This document shows, one piece after another, positions 1 to 11,485 of a DNA stretch of 64,000 nt; within the stretch, counting starts at the first letter, position 1, and every line of letters starts with the position of its first letter. The DNA comes from Myoxocephalus aenaeus (lineage: Eukaryota > Chordata > Actinopteri > Perciformes > Cottidae), in assembly GCA_038501785.1 (NCBI GenBank), contig JBAMJR010000154.1:1047001-1111000 (forward strand), read 5' to 3'. The notes under the pieces are model-generated. The model saw only the letters and a list, made by a program, of their open reading frames with translations. It did not search any database and had not been told where the DNA came from. The position numbers and the translations under genes were made by a program.

Positions 1-190
1 GAAGCTGGTTGACAGCCTAGTGGTGCGAGCCCGGAGGCTCCGGTATCTCCTCCCAGAGGGCAGGAGGCTGAAGAGACCGTGTGAGGGGTGGCAGGAGTCG
101 CTCACAATCGTGGTCGCTTTGCGGGTGAGGCGGGTGTTGTATATGTCCTGTCCTGATTCTTCCAGCTGCATTCACTATGCGCTGCAGGGC
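1..190 (-). mobile_element. LINE ORF2 C-terminal remnant (fish L2/CR1/Rex-like), cut by window edge
   Basis: Read on the minus strand, this encodes DIYNTRLTRKATTIVSD, then a segment containing LLPSGRRYRSLRARTTRLS. I recognise this as the C-terminal end of the reverse-transcriptase ORF of a very common fish non-LTR retrotransposon. The stretch just upstream (about 150-190) keeps LQRIV but then appears deleted and out of frame, so the copy is dead. It runs off the left end of the window, so its length is unknown. The exact clade (L2, CR1 or Rex) is from memory and uncertain. Confidence 0.75.
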
Positions 191-504
191 TTATGGGTAG
201 TCAACCACGACATCCAAGGGAAGGGGGGGCGGGGGGGGGGGTTGCAGGTTGATGTCACCAAAGACACACATTTGCTGCAAAGTTATGGCACCATCATCAG
301 CAAAGCAATGACAGCTTCATAAAGTTTGATTTAATCAGACAGGAGAAATTGAACCATTATATGACATAATCTACAACTCTGTGGTGATATATTTCAAATG
401 TGATGTGCACTGTCATTGATTAGAATTCATCCCTTTGCATGCGATCCTTGAGAATGTAATCTAGAAAGCAGCTTGCATCGAAAAATCTCTACTAAATAAC
501 CACC

Positions 505-579
<75 letters not shown>

Positions 580-1260
580 ATGTGAGTCTGCTTGCCTGCC
601 AAACATATCCATTAATTTTCCTCTGTTTTCTGTGGTATTATTATACATTGGCTGGCGTTGCCAGTTTAATATGTTGTACATCTTTTTTTGTCTCATTCCT
701 TATAGTTGGTTCAATGTCATCTCTTTGTTGTCTCAAAATGCAATCAATGAAGGTCTTCCTACCCCATCCACTGAAAGTCAAAGCCAACCTATCTGGGGCC
801 TCTCTGAGCTATTCTGTCAAATCTAAGAATCAAGCCCATATTTCTTGGAGTCATGTTGTGCTAGTCCTCACTGCGGTTTGTGTGTGCCCTCGCACCTAAT
901 ATACAAAAGATCTATTGAAATATGCATGAGGCCCATGATGCCTGCACTAAAAATACACTCAAATAGGGAATACATTGACAGCTCTGTTATTGAGCTCTCC
1001 TTGAGCTTCGTCTGTCACAACAGCCACAGATCGTATTATCAAAAGCATGCAGCACCGCTCTCTCTCCTTCCCTCTGACTCACACACAAACTATACATCCT
1101 CCTCACACACTCACTATCCCTCCATGTTTTATCTTTATCAGTAAAGAATTACATGTTTCCGAAGAAGATTTACACATTAAAACCGGTTGCACCACACAAA
1201 CTTTGGACACAGAGATACTAAATATTTACACATACTAACTGCCAGTTGTTACTATTGAAT
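191..1260. other. Non-coding stretch, no gene seen
   Basis: Apart from the GT microsatellite, I see nothing with protein or RNA-gene character. The sequence between about 600 and 1,250 is AT-rich with small CA-rich patches (around 1,078-1,110). Confidence 0.5.
508..577. repeat. (GT)n microsatellite, about 35 units
   Basis: Uninterrupted GT dinucleotides. The Cys-Val and His-Thr ORFs across it are repeat translation, not genes. Confidence 0.98.
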
Positions 1261-1296
1261 AGCTAACGTTAGCTGCACGTTAGCTAACGTTAACGT
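1261..1296. repeat. Nested palindromes built on GCTAACGTTAGC
   Basis: A perfect palindrome, AGCTAACGTTAGCT, occupies 1261-1274. A second, ACGTTAGCTAACGT, occupies 1277-1290, followed by a further TAACGT. The units share the TTAGCTAA/TAACGTTA core and could form small cruciforms. Similar GCTAACGTTAGC strings are frequent in fish genomes, so this may be the edge of a repeat. Confidence 0.7.
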
Positions 1297-1320
1297 GAGC
1301 AGTTTACATTGAGGAGTAAA

Positions 1321-1332
1321 GGCGCTAATGAA
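1321..1332. repeat. Target-site duplication, left copy (GGCGCTAATGAA)
   Basis: Identical 12-mer to 1845-1856. Together they bracket the L1-type insertion, and the T-rich run begins immediately after this copy, as expected for a minus-strand insertion. Confidence 0.85.
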
Positions 1333-1844
1333 TTATTTTATTTTATTTTTAATTTTTTTTATTGTAAAAATAAAAAGGCAATACATAGACATAACATCAC
1401 GAGGACGACAAAACAGTGAGATACAAGCCAGCAAATATATATATATATATATATATATATTCAGGGTATAGAAGTACGGTGTGTATGTGTCCGTGTATGT
1501 TTGTGTGTGCGTGTTTATTATTTCATCTAGAAAAAGGCACAAAGTATAGATGAGGGCAGATGTATATGTATGTGCGTATGCGTGTATGCATGTACGTGGG
1601 TTCCAATTGGGTTTCAGGCTAAAAAAGACAAAAATGTGAATATTAACAGAATGGCTCATGTTTGTAAAAACATAGTGAAGGATGACCAGATGGAGTGGTG
1701 TTCTGTTGTATTGTAAATAATGGAGGAGGTTAGATTTTCTATTGAAATGTATTCAATCATTAGGTTTCTCCAGTGTGTGATATGTATGTTATTCCTTAAT
1801 TTCCAGTTCATGAGGATAGTTTTATTGGCGATAGTTAGGCGCTT
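1333..1844 (-). mobile_element. 5'-truncated L1-type LINE: ORF2 C-terminus, 3'UTR and poly(A) tract
   Basis: On the minus strand, about 1838 down to 1655 reads LTIANKTILMNWKLRN, then ITHWRNLMIEYISIENL, and ends HHSIWSSFTMFLQT followed by a stop. This is the typical C-terminus of a fish L1/Tx1-type ORF2. The sequence after the stop is a 3'UTR-like segment with TG/CA runs and an (AT)13 run at 1435-1460. It ends in an A-rich tail, seen as the T-rich run at about 1333-1360 on the plus strand. Perfect 12-bp flanking duplications mark a classic target-primed insertion with severe 5' truncation. Confidence 0.85.
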
Positions 1845-1856
1845 GGCGCTAATGAA
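1845..1856. repeat. Target-site duplication, right copy
   Basis: GGCGCTAATGAA, identical to 1321-1332. Confidence 0.85.
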
Positions 1857-3829
1857 ATTTGATCGAAATGCTGTTTAAAAAGTAATGCCAAAATTAAATT
1901 TCACAAAATGAATACAATTTACCAAAATGTATAAAACATTTTGCCACTAATGTGAGTATAATGTCTACTGTAACTTTTAGTGGTGTACCCACATTTAGTA
2001 CATCACTAGTTTGCTAGATGTTATAAAGAACATTATGAAAAGATTTAGTTACACACAAATTTGGATTTAGCTGGTGCAAACCAATCCTTGGGTTTACCAA
2101 CTTTTTGAAACACACGCCAAGGCACCATGTGAATAAATGTAAGGAGCAGTTAAAACCAACCACCTTCAAAGTAATTTCAAAAATTATTCCTGTAATACAG
2201 TCACGGCCTCTTTTTACTACCATAGATGATCTAGAGGTCACAGTTTTATGCCACATTAGCCGCTGCTCGACCATAAAGAACGATGAAGGGGAAAAAATTG
2301 GCCAACATACATGTACAGACCCTTTTATTTGACATAATATGACATAAAAGCAAAGCTCATATCCCACAAAGCCCCTTATGTTATTGGTTCTGTTGAAAAA
2401 AAAATTCAATACAAACTGTGCTGTTGTCCTGTCCGCTTTGACAAAGGTGGTGGTGCTTTAGAATTCGGACTTCGGGCCTAAATTGGTAGGCATCCCTACC
2501 AGCTACACCTCTGTAATTGGGCAGATTTTAGAGAGGTGCTATGAAATACACCCCTGCAACTTTAATAAGTTCCAGAGTCCTGGGCTCCAGGTTGCTGCTC
2601 CCAAGGTGCTGGTCTGAGTTAGCTAACATTTATCACATAAACATCTAACACCGGTCCTGCTAAAGCAGACAAATGCCTTCCTGCTCCGCAATCCTTTCCG
2701 TAGCCATCAGAATCAGGGCAACAAATCCAGCTTTAATAGTTATCTATGGAGTCTCTCGCATGCAATGAACACCCACATTTATTTCTCTGCTTTCTCCCGA
2801 TGAGGGTAAGTGGATCAATTAGTGAAGACTACAAGTTCAGCATCTTTACACATAGTATCAATTGTTAAGTTGAGCAACAGCAGGTCCCCAGATTATCTCA
2901 GATCTGTACCTCCCCTCACTCCCATCCCTCCTTCTCTCCCTCCTTCTCTCCCTCCTCCATATCCAAAGCTAGCCTCATTACAAATGATCCTCTGATACAC
3001 ACAACCTTGGCATACACCTTCTCGCTAATGGCCCACGGATTGATTTTTAATTAGTAACACTTTTGGATGGTGGCCAACTCAAATGGACTTTTATGAAAAA
3101 CTAATCACCTTTTAGCTTTAAGTGTTAAAAGGTGTAAGCGGATTGTTTGAAGCTCTACCAGTGTTAGGATTCAAGAAATTAAAACTACTGAAACCTAATT
3201 ATTCACAAGCCAACAATTGTATGATTTATACTGGTAGCGTGATATATTTGAGGAAAAACTATTCATCACCACACAAAGAGCACAAAGATGACCTTAGCTT
3301 TCTTAAAGTTCTGTGCTGAGAGGACGGCAGGGAAGTAAATGAAAAGTGGGTCAGGTCAGATATCGTCTCAGGGTTGCAGAAAATGTTGGGCCAATGAAAT
3401 GTCAGTCCACATTAAACAAGCAGGTCAGATGAGACCAAAACTGTGTACCCAGTGAGTTCATCTGACATGAGCTCATTATCAAAGTGTACACAGCTTTAAT
3501 AAACTGGGCCAGTATTTATGGCAAAAAGAGACATGAACAACATCTGCAACATTTTAGACCCAGATGTGTAATTTGCTGGGTCAAGTCTATGAAGTCTGCT
3601 GCAGAGGAATACGCATGCTATCCTGTAGGATTTTAGGATTATTTTCCATCCATTGATTTAGATTCTTACTGTTCACTATTATTATTGTATTGTAATAATC
3701 ACGAGTCCCTAATTTTAGAAAAAGGAGTATCAATAGACTTTCTGGATACCCTGTGTTTTGGCACAATGTTCTCTTTTATCCATATTGTTTTAAGTGCCAG
3801 CTTTTTTTTGTTATATTGTCGATCTATAC
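1857..3829. other. Gene-free stretch
   Basis: Only short ORFs without recognisable protein character. There is a small C/T-rich patch with TCCCTCC repeats at about 2910-2955. I see no RNA gene or clear mobile element. Confidence 0.5.
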
Positions 3830-3975
3830 TGGACGGGTTTTCTTGTTGAGTTTTTTTTTTCTTTCTTTTTTTCGAATTGAGGGTCTCTTGATAGAGGGTG
3901 TTGTACAGATTGCAAAGCCCTTTGTGGCATATTGGATATTTTGTGGCATGATAAATAAAAATGACTTGACTTGAC
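3830..3975 (+). mobile_element. L2/Maui-like LINE 3' end
   Basis: The order of elements is a gagggtctcttgatagaggg block, TTGTACAGATTGCAAAGCCC, then AAATAAAAATGACTTGACTTGAC. This matches my memory of the 3' end of fish L2/Maui LINEs, which finish with short TTGA/TGACT tandem units. Only the tail is present, and I could not identify a target-site duplication. Confidence 0.6.
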
Positions 3976-4924
3976 CGTGTATATATTGCATGTTAAATCA
4001 TTCGACCGCATGAATATTATGTTAAAGCTTATGCTGTCATTAAATACTTGCCTGGGTTTCATGGCTTTTGCTATTGTCGGCAACAAATGGCAAACATTCA
4101 GGAGATGTGAAAATGCGAAGCAAAATGTGGAGCGCCTGAAAATACGCCTGAAATAAAATCATGTCTGAAGCCTGTTCTTTCCACAAATATCAGGAGCCTT
4201 GTGGACATTCAGGGGCAATGCATTTCCCATTTGGAATGACAACCAAAATACATGATGACTGTTTTTTGCTTAAAATTGTCAGTGAATAAGATGACTGACA
4301 GAGTTTGCTGTGCACATTCTACAGTTTACACTGCATATTGCATGGCATGCATACACATGTCTGTGATTGTGTGTTTATTTGCCTGTATGTGTATTTCCGC
4401 TCAGGGGGGTATTCATACTTTCCTGGGTGCTCAGGACCATCACACACTCACTGCAGCTCACACACACACTAACACATCTGACCTAACAATCCACTCAACA
4501 GTAATTTATCGGTGTGATCCATCATTATCATGTTTTATTATGGCCACCGTTGGAGATATAATTCACAAATAGGCACATGCTGTAGTGATGACAGTGAGGG
4601 AGAGGGATGTCCTTTACCTTCGTCCTCTGCCATGAGCCTTCAGGAGTCTCTGCGGCCCGGTATGCAGGAAACCAGACCCTGAATGGGCAGGGAAGCTGGG
4701 GATCTGGGGAGCAAGTGCCTGCCCTGTTAGCCCGCTGCATTGTGGGCCAGCAGGACTCCCATTAAGTGCCAGAGAGAGGGGGGAGTGAACACACCACAGC
4801 AGCAGCAGAGCGGTGTCGGTGCCATGTCACATGACCACGTTTGTATTCGGTAGCCATAACTCACTGCCTATGCGTGGGGATTGATCCCAGGCTAGACACT
4901 CCCCGGAGGAGCCCTGGCACTCAG

Positions 4925-5500
4925 CGGAGTTTGATCCCTCAGATTAATGCAATAGGGATTCCTGGTCCAGGCCTTTGTCTCTAGCCAAACACTTAACGTC
5001 CCCCGAATTTGTATCCAGCAAAGGTTGAGTCCCATGTTTATTTGGGTAATGAATTGCTGTAATTAATGCACCTATTGATTCCTCCTCAGTGACTCCTACA
5101 AAGGCCAGTCCGATATCTAATTTAAAGGGAGTGGGAGTGTTAGCAAGAGGATGAGGAAAGGGGAGGAGAGCCCAGTATAGGCAAAACAATTGCACTATGT
5201 GCTCGTAGAATGAGAGCGTAATTGTTCAATGAATCACATTTGAATACATTCAATTAAATCTTTCGAGTTGAGGGCGTTCGTTCTGTGCGTGTGCTGTTAT
5301 ATCACTTTGGTTTCCCTCTCGTGTTGTAATAAAAATGTAAATCCTTGGAGGGCATCTGAGAGCCGATGAGGACGTTTGCCAGATAGCGTCTCAGAGCTCT
5401 GGTGTCACGCTAATAACCACAATGCAATTTTCTCACACAAACAGGCGAGAGAGCATTAGCATAATCCCCTGGAATTATGACTATACTAATCTCCATCACG
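4925..5500. promoter_or_regulatory. Candidate conserved non-coding block A
   Basis: Non-repetitive sequence of balanced composition, unlike its AT-rich neighbours. It has homeodomain-like cores (CAGATTAATGC, GTAATTAATGC) at about 4939 and 5058 and a run of well-mixed sequence from about 5340 to 5490. The call rests on sequence texture and synteny only. Confidence 0.3.
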
Positions 5501-6339
5501 TTGTCCTCCCTGGGGAATTCCGGATGTGCACTTACAAAAACTGTTACAGCATGTAGAGGAATGTTCTGAGCATGTCAAGGACAGGAGGTTTCTAGTTACC
5601 ACATTATGATGAAAACATTCGTTTCTGTCTGGATCACATGTGTGTGGTATGGCTCGTGTGTGTTTTCTTTGATCTGAGACCTTTGCAGGGCTCCTTTAAA
5701 TGCTGTTTATGTCCTTCCCCTCGCCGTGAGGCTGTGTGGCTGTGCCCTGTGTAAACACCTGGTCACCGCCACTGTGCAGCATCTGACCACAGAACAATGA
5801 ACAGCCAGCTGGTCCATCTATTATTGTTTATTGAGGTCCACCTCAAGAATTGCATTTGTCCCCTTGTGAGTAATTACAAGAAAGTGTGCCTTTGACCTTT
5901 GATGTATATTGGAAAATAAAACTTTAAGAGTAATATTGTCAATATGTGTGTATTGATCACAACTGTAATTACTACTAAATACCTTGACAGTGCAGAGGTG
6001 GGTGGTTTCACTGTTTGAAAGAGGTCTGCTGCAATGTAATAAATTACAACACAGAAAACAGATAACATTACTCTAATCACGAAATAGTCCATTAAATGTG
6101 TTCTTGCATACCGTTAAGTGTGATATTGAAATTGGTTTGATATTCAAGGAGAGCACAGATTGTGTGAGTAACAACAATGTAACGGGGCTAGTTATTCAGC
6201 TCATTAATAATACACTTTAACTAAATCATAGCCAGCAGTTCAGTCTATTGTTCGGTTTTCACCATTTTAACAACAATGATGATGAATAATGATTTGCTCT
6301 AACCTCCTAGATTTTATAAGAACCTATGGCATGCCTTAT

Positions 6340-6570
6340 TAAAGACAGAATAGGTAGAAGGCTAATTAAGCAGACCAAATAGGAATGACGGCATGCCCAA
6401 CTGCCAGAGCTAAGTAAGCACTTGAAAAATGGCTCCGCTGCTATTTCAATTAATCAGTTGTATTTTGCTTAATTTTGTTTGACGTTGGCAGAGGAAACGT
6501 CCTCTGGGAGTATCTGTCCTTTGACCACTAATGCTTTAGTAATTCTTCCATCAGTAGAAGCTGTGATTGA
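6340..6570. promoter_or_regulatory. Candidate conserved non-coding block B
   Basis: Contains GCTAATTAAGCAG at about 6361, TTTCAATTAATCAG at about 6445 and GCTTAATTTTG at about 6468. These lie close together in otherwise well-mixed sequence with no coding potential. Conservation is inferred, not tested. Confidence 0.3.
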
Positions 6571-7064
6571 AACAATCAAGTGTGTGTGTGTCTGTGAGTG
6601 AGTGTGCACATTCATTTGACCCAGTGTTTGTGTGCATAACCCTACATGTATGACTGTATTCTAGCATACATACAGTGAATATATGCACCTGTTCACAGCA
6701 GAGCAGTGTGCAGCAGTCTTTCATTCATTTGTGGTGCGTTCATCATTTTTTTCTCCCTCTGGAGACGAGTATGGAGGTTGATTGCAAAGCCCACACAACT
6801 GAGCGTGGAACCTGATTAACCTAACAGTGACTCCAGAAGCATGTGACCACCGCTGCTTCCCCTCCTTGCCAACCTTAGCCCAGAAAGGAGATGCTGAGTT
6901 TAACCTCTGCTACAGTGATGAATTAACAATAGAACAATTCAATGCCCCAGTAATTACCAAACTCTTTGGACACGGCAACATTTCTCAGCTCTGCCACACA
7001 GGTTTGTCAGTATTGGTGGCTTTCACCTGGAATCCTGGGGCTCTTTGCTCTTCCTAACTTTGTT

Positions 7065-7470
7065 TTCTCTGACGCAGATTAGATCTGCCACCCCATTACA
7101 GATTCATTTTCCTAATTTTTCATGTCTGCGCCGCGCCCCATCTGCACAGGGCTGATAATTGTGGGGACCAGCCCTGGTGATTAACATCAGCAGAATTAAT
7201 TACGCCCGCCATTAAGGCTCCAGGTTGCACACAATGATCAAGAGAAATTAACTTTCTCCCAGGCCACTAAATCATCTCACCTTCAAGTGGAGTGATGGCA
7301 AAGAGACAGGCCCGGAGTCCTGGACCCTGCTCGGCACCTTCTTAACCAAACACGAGGTGTGCATCCCACACCTGCACTGCTTCAGACCAAAGAGATTATA
7401 GCCGCGGCTGATGGGTATCAATTACGCTACCTTATGTGGTGGGATGAGCGAGAGGTGTCTCGGGTCTGGT
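7065..7470. promoter_or_regulatory. Candidate conserved non-coding block C
   Basis: The strongest-looking block in the desert. It is GC-balanced and non-repetitive, with AGAATTAATTACGC at about 7192-7205, CCATTAAGGC at about 7210 and repeated TGATTAA/TGATAAT cores. No ORF or repeat explains it. Confidence 0.35.
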
Positions 7471-8639
7471 GACTAATGGACCTGGGTTGGAGCCACCCTG
7501 CAGCTGGAGACCAGGGAGCTGACTGCTCCTCTGGCCAGGGAGCAGCAGCCAGATGCTGAGGGGCTCAATTCACTGGCCTGACACACACAGGTATATATCT
7601 GCACACCACATTTGACTGCGCAGTCTAGGGTAGGGTGGCCGTGTGATTGTAGGTTTGCCAGAAATTGATGAGGAAAAGGACTTTGTCACCTTAGTCATGG
7701 AGACAGACTGCTGGATCAGTTTATCAGTTTGTTTTCCTATAAAATCTTATCTTAAAAAAAGGCGTAATTTGAAGACAAAACAGTTGAAAAAAAAACGTCT
7801 TGTTTTATACCTTTTAAAATGTTACATCAAGGTTGTCTTGTAGCCCTACAGTAGATGAGCATCCGTAGAGGAGTGTGGCTCCTCAGAGAGAGAGAGTGAT
7901 GTGTTTGTAAGCTATGCTAATGCAGCAGGCCCCATGCCCCCGCAGCAGGGAGAACAGTGGTAATGTCAGGAGGAGATAAGCAAATTGCATTTGTATCATA
8001 TTGACTTGTCAAGGTTAAGCAGTGTGAGCAGGGGGAGGAGTAAGAGGCGAAAACTCTCCATCCTTCTCACTCTCTCTTTCCTTGACTATTGAAAAAGATA
8101 CATGAGGGCAGGAGGAGAGGGTGAACAAGTGAACAAGAAAAGGCAGAGAGGTGGCTTTGCCTCGAAGCAGCCAACCCTCCAAACACAGAGTCCTGTTGAG
8201 ATAGCAATCACACAAAGCAGACAACAGACACAGGTTTGAATGGGGAGGGTTTGGCTCTCTGCTCTCGTTTAGACTGATTTGATTTAGCTCCACAGGATCT
8301 AATTAAGCTTAGACCCAAACCTCTTCGGAGTTTCAGCAGCCATATTGTGAATGTCAGGCTTTGAGAAATGGCCATGAGCGATCAAACCTTGGTGTGTGAG
8401 TTTTTATGAACACATCACAGTGATGGAATAATGGCTGTCAATGGATATATGCTAATAAAATCTGACAATCGGTATGCATAAGGGGCCATATAAATTTTAA
8501 TGACAGCAAATGTGTAGTAAATATAATAACCAAAACAGTAACAATAATGGCTCTGCCAAGTAAACTTGCACACACAAAAAAGTGGAAAATGCAGTGAAAA
8601 ACCACCAGCACTGCCCAAGGTTCATCCCATGGTGATTGT

Positions 8640-8900
8640 CACAGTGCTTCCCTTTCCCTCTAATTAGCTGAAGCAGTTTTGCTTGAATTCAGTGTATAAT
8701 CCCTGGATGAAGTGCAGTCAGCATCTTTCCTTTTCCTAAAAGCACAAGAGGTGCAGTATCATCAACTCCATCTTTGCTCCAACACTGCCTCTGGATGATT
8801 TAATAAGGTTAAAAGACTAGTCAGCAATTACCCCCCGCTCAGCGGAGGAAAGCTCTGAAACACAATTGCATTACAGCTGTAGACAAATGCCAGACAATAC
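8640..8900. promoter_or_regulatory. Candidate conserved non-coding block D
   Basis: Non-coding, non-repetitive sequence with CTCTAATTAGCTG at about 8658 and GATGATTTAATAAGG at about 8794. Suggestive of an enhancer only by texture. Confidence 0.25.
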
Positions 8901-11475
8901 ATCCACAAAGAAAGTGGCTATCTCTGCCTTTTACGGCCCAGCTTTTTTAGTTACAAATATACAGAGGGGTTGGTTTAAATGTTATTTTTGATTTTCCGGG
9001 TGTTTGTGTGTCTATCTCCGAGCCTTGTAATGGTCATGGTGAGATAGTCCAGAGATTGTCACAGAGTGACATTTACGGCCTCTGCTGTGGGGAAACAGGT
9101 AAGCAGAGCACACCATCTACAAAGTAGTCCCCTTTGACATCAGCACTCTACAAATCAGGGCTGAAGGGCAGGCCCGAACGGGGGCACTGACACAGAGGTC
9201 CTTTAGAGTTCCAGCGTGGCCCAGGAATGTGGCAAAGCGAAGGCAGCTGGGGCAGAACAACCAGACGTCTGGGATTTGTCTGGCACCATGTTTGATTTTA
9301 CTAACCTCAACATAAGACAACTCAAGGGGAGATAAGTGTCTGGGCAGTTCCTGTCCCACTAAACTAACTCCATACTTGCTTTCCAGTGATAAAGGTTTCT
9401 AACTGGGTTATCCTCTCCACCACACAACGTTTGAAAACTGCTCGTGGGGGGTATCAGCTCTATTGAAATTAGCCCTCCTAGTTGCACTTATTAGATAATA
9501 CTTCCTGTATTAGTGAGGCAGCAGTGATAGCAGGCAGATTTACAGCTCTCCGTGGCAGGCAGCTCACTTTAACGTGGGCCGTGTTAACTCTGCTCATTAA
9601 ACAGAGGATGTCATCACTCCACGCCACCGCTGCATGTTACATGTCACACATATCCTCCATAGGCCAGCCTCTGTCCGCCTACGTCCACAACATCCTCTAA
9701 ATCTGTCATTGCCACCTGGCCCAGGGTCCCACGTTTGAGCGCACCGCCCGCTGCAGCTTCGTACGTGCATGTGGTGGGCACATGTGGAGGGAGATACACA
9801 GGTGTTTGTGTGTGTGTGCGAGTGGCACATGGAGCATTACACACCCAACCCTTCCTCCACTCCCTGCATGTGTGGACGGATGTGTGGGACAGCGGTCGGT
9901 CCATCCACATGGGGAGAGGTGTAGGCGAGATGCTCATTACAGACACAACTGTGTACACAGGCCAGATAAGCAGAACAGGACAAGATAAGGAAGCAAAGTG
10001 CAGCCAGATATTCTGATGCCACCACCAGATGAAACAGCATCCAGCCTCTCTCTAAACATTTACTCTACTGTTCACCCATGAAAGCACAATTTTAATAAAA
10101 TATTTGCCGCTGCATTTTAATCAATGAAGGGGAAAATAACTACTGAATCTGCATGCTTAGCTCAACAGAAGCATGCAAATTCAAAATAGAAGTCACTTAC
10201 ATTACACATAATCTTGTTTTATCGGTAATAGTATTACAATGCTAAATATTTCTGTTGTAGAAAATGCAGTGAATTGAATAACTATAATCAAATTAATATT
10301 GAGGAAGTATTGTTTTACAATAAATATTTGCTCAAGAAGAGAGAAAGGGGCGAATGGCAATGGGCTGAACCTCATGCTTAAAGCTCCCTCCAAAGTTGTG
10401 TCTAAGCATTGCATGTTATTTATTTTTCAAAGCGTCCACATACTTTTACATTCATTACAATTTGGATCAGGTTATAGAAAAACAATCTTCAATCAAAGGG
10501 GTCAAATTAGTAAATATAAATAAAGTTTAATAATCTATAGCAAACACAAGTATTATTATATTATTTGCATTAGTATCACATTTCACCAAAGGGACCATGT
10601 TGTATTACTTTGTTTATTTTTTATAAACTTGCTTATTTAAAAGTCTTGCATCCTAAATATTTGTTTTGCTTAGAATTCAGCTGTTTGAGAAGTTTCCTGA
10701 AATACAGAGAGCACCATTTCCCTTTCTATATACCATGATTAATGGCTTGTCCAGGACATGTTTATTGTGGGCATTGTATGATGAAAATGGATTTCTATAA
10801 AGTCTAAAAATGTGTTGAAATGCACTGATAGTAATCATTTCTCTAACTAGATAAAGGGCCATTCAGGATTTGCCTGGGTCGACTTGCAAAATGACCCATG
10901 CCAGCACTGGCTATTATACTACATTAGTCATCGACTCCTGGGACCACGCAGGCTCATGGTTATTCTTCTTTAAATGGAGTATCATCTAATTCAAAACATA
11001 GGACTGTGTTTATCTGACTGCACATAGCATTGTTTCTATATATTTGTGTATATAGCTATTTTGAGGTTTTGTGTGAGTGTGTACATGAATGCATTCATGC
11101 ATGTGTGTTTATAAGCCCATGCATGGGTTGTGTGCGTTTGTGCATGTCTCTTTGTGTGTGTATTCATGTCGGTAAACCAGTATTAGATCACCAGGTGCGA
11201 AGGTCATAATTCAGCTGCTTCATAGTGATGCAGATAGTGTTTACTGTATCCAAGTGGTGCCATTAGACATCATGTCTGCAGAAATTTAGCCGTTGCCTTT
11301 CATGCAATAGATTGCTCCTCTCATCATCAACAGTGCAATCATTCTCGGTGATAGTAAAGCACAGGGGAGGAAAGAAGACCTGGCCCTCCAAGATGGATGT
11401 GTGTTATTGTTTGTGGGATGACAGTGTGTTTCAATCAGGTCCTCTGTGCTCTAATCCCAGGTAGAGATTTTGAAG

Positions 11476-11485
11476 TGCTGAGTCA
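11476..11485. promoter_or_regulatory. NF-E2/MARE-like motif TGCTGAGTCA
   Basis: Exact match to the NF-E2 half-palindrome bound by CNC-bZIP/small-Maf dimers, such as Nrf2. It lies about 20 kb from nfe2l2 and 6 kb from hnrnpa3. A single 10-mer may be chance. Confidence 0.25.

Noticed and set aside
508..899. ORFs rich in Cys-Val or His-Thr
   Set aside because: They are translations of the GT/CA microsatellite and its flanks. The same applies at 19,038, 18,750-19,115 and 55,306-55,687.
4528..4740. 70-codon minus-strand ORF in the desert
   Set aside because: No protein-family character, no splice or promoter context and no repeat hit that I recognise.
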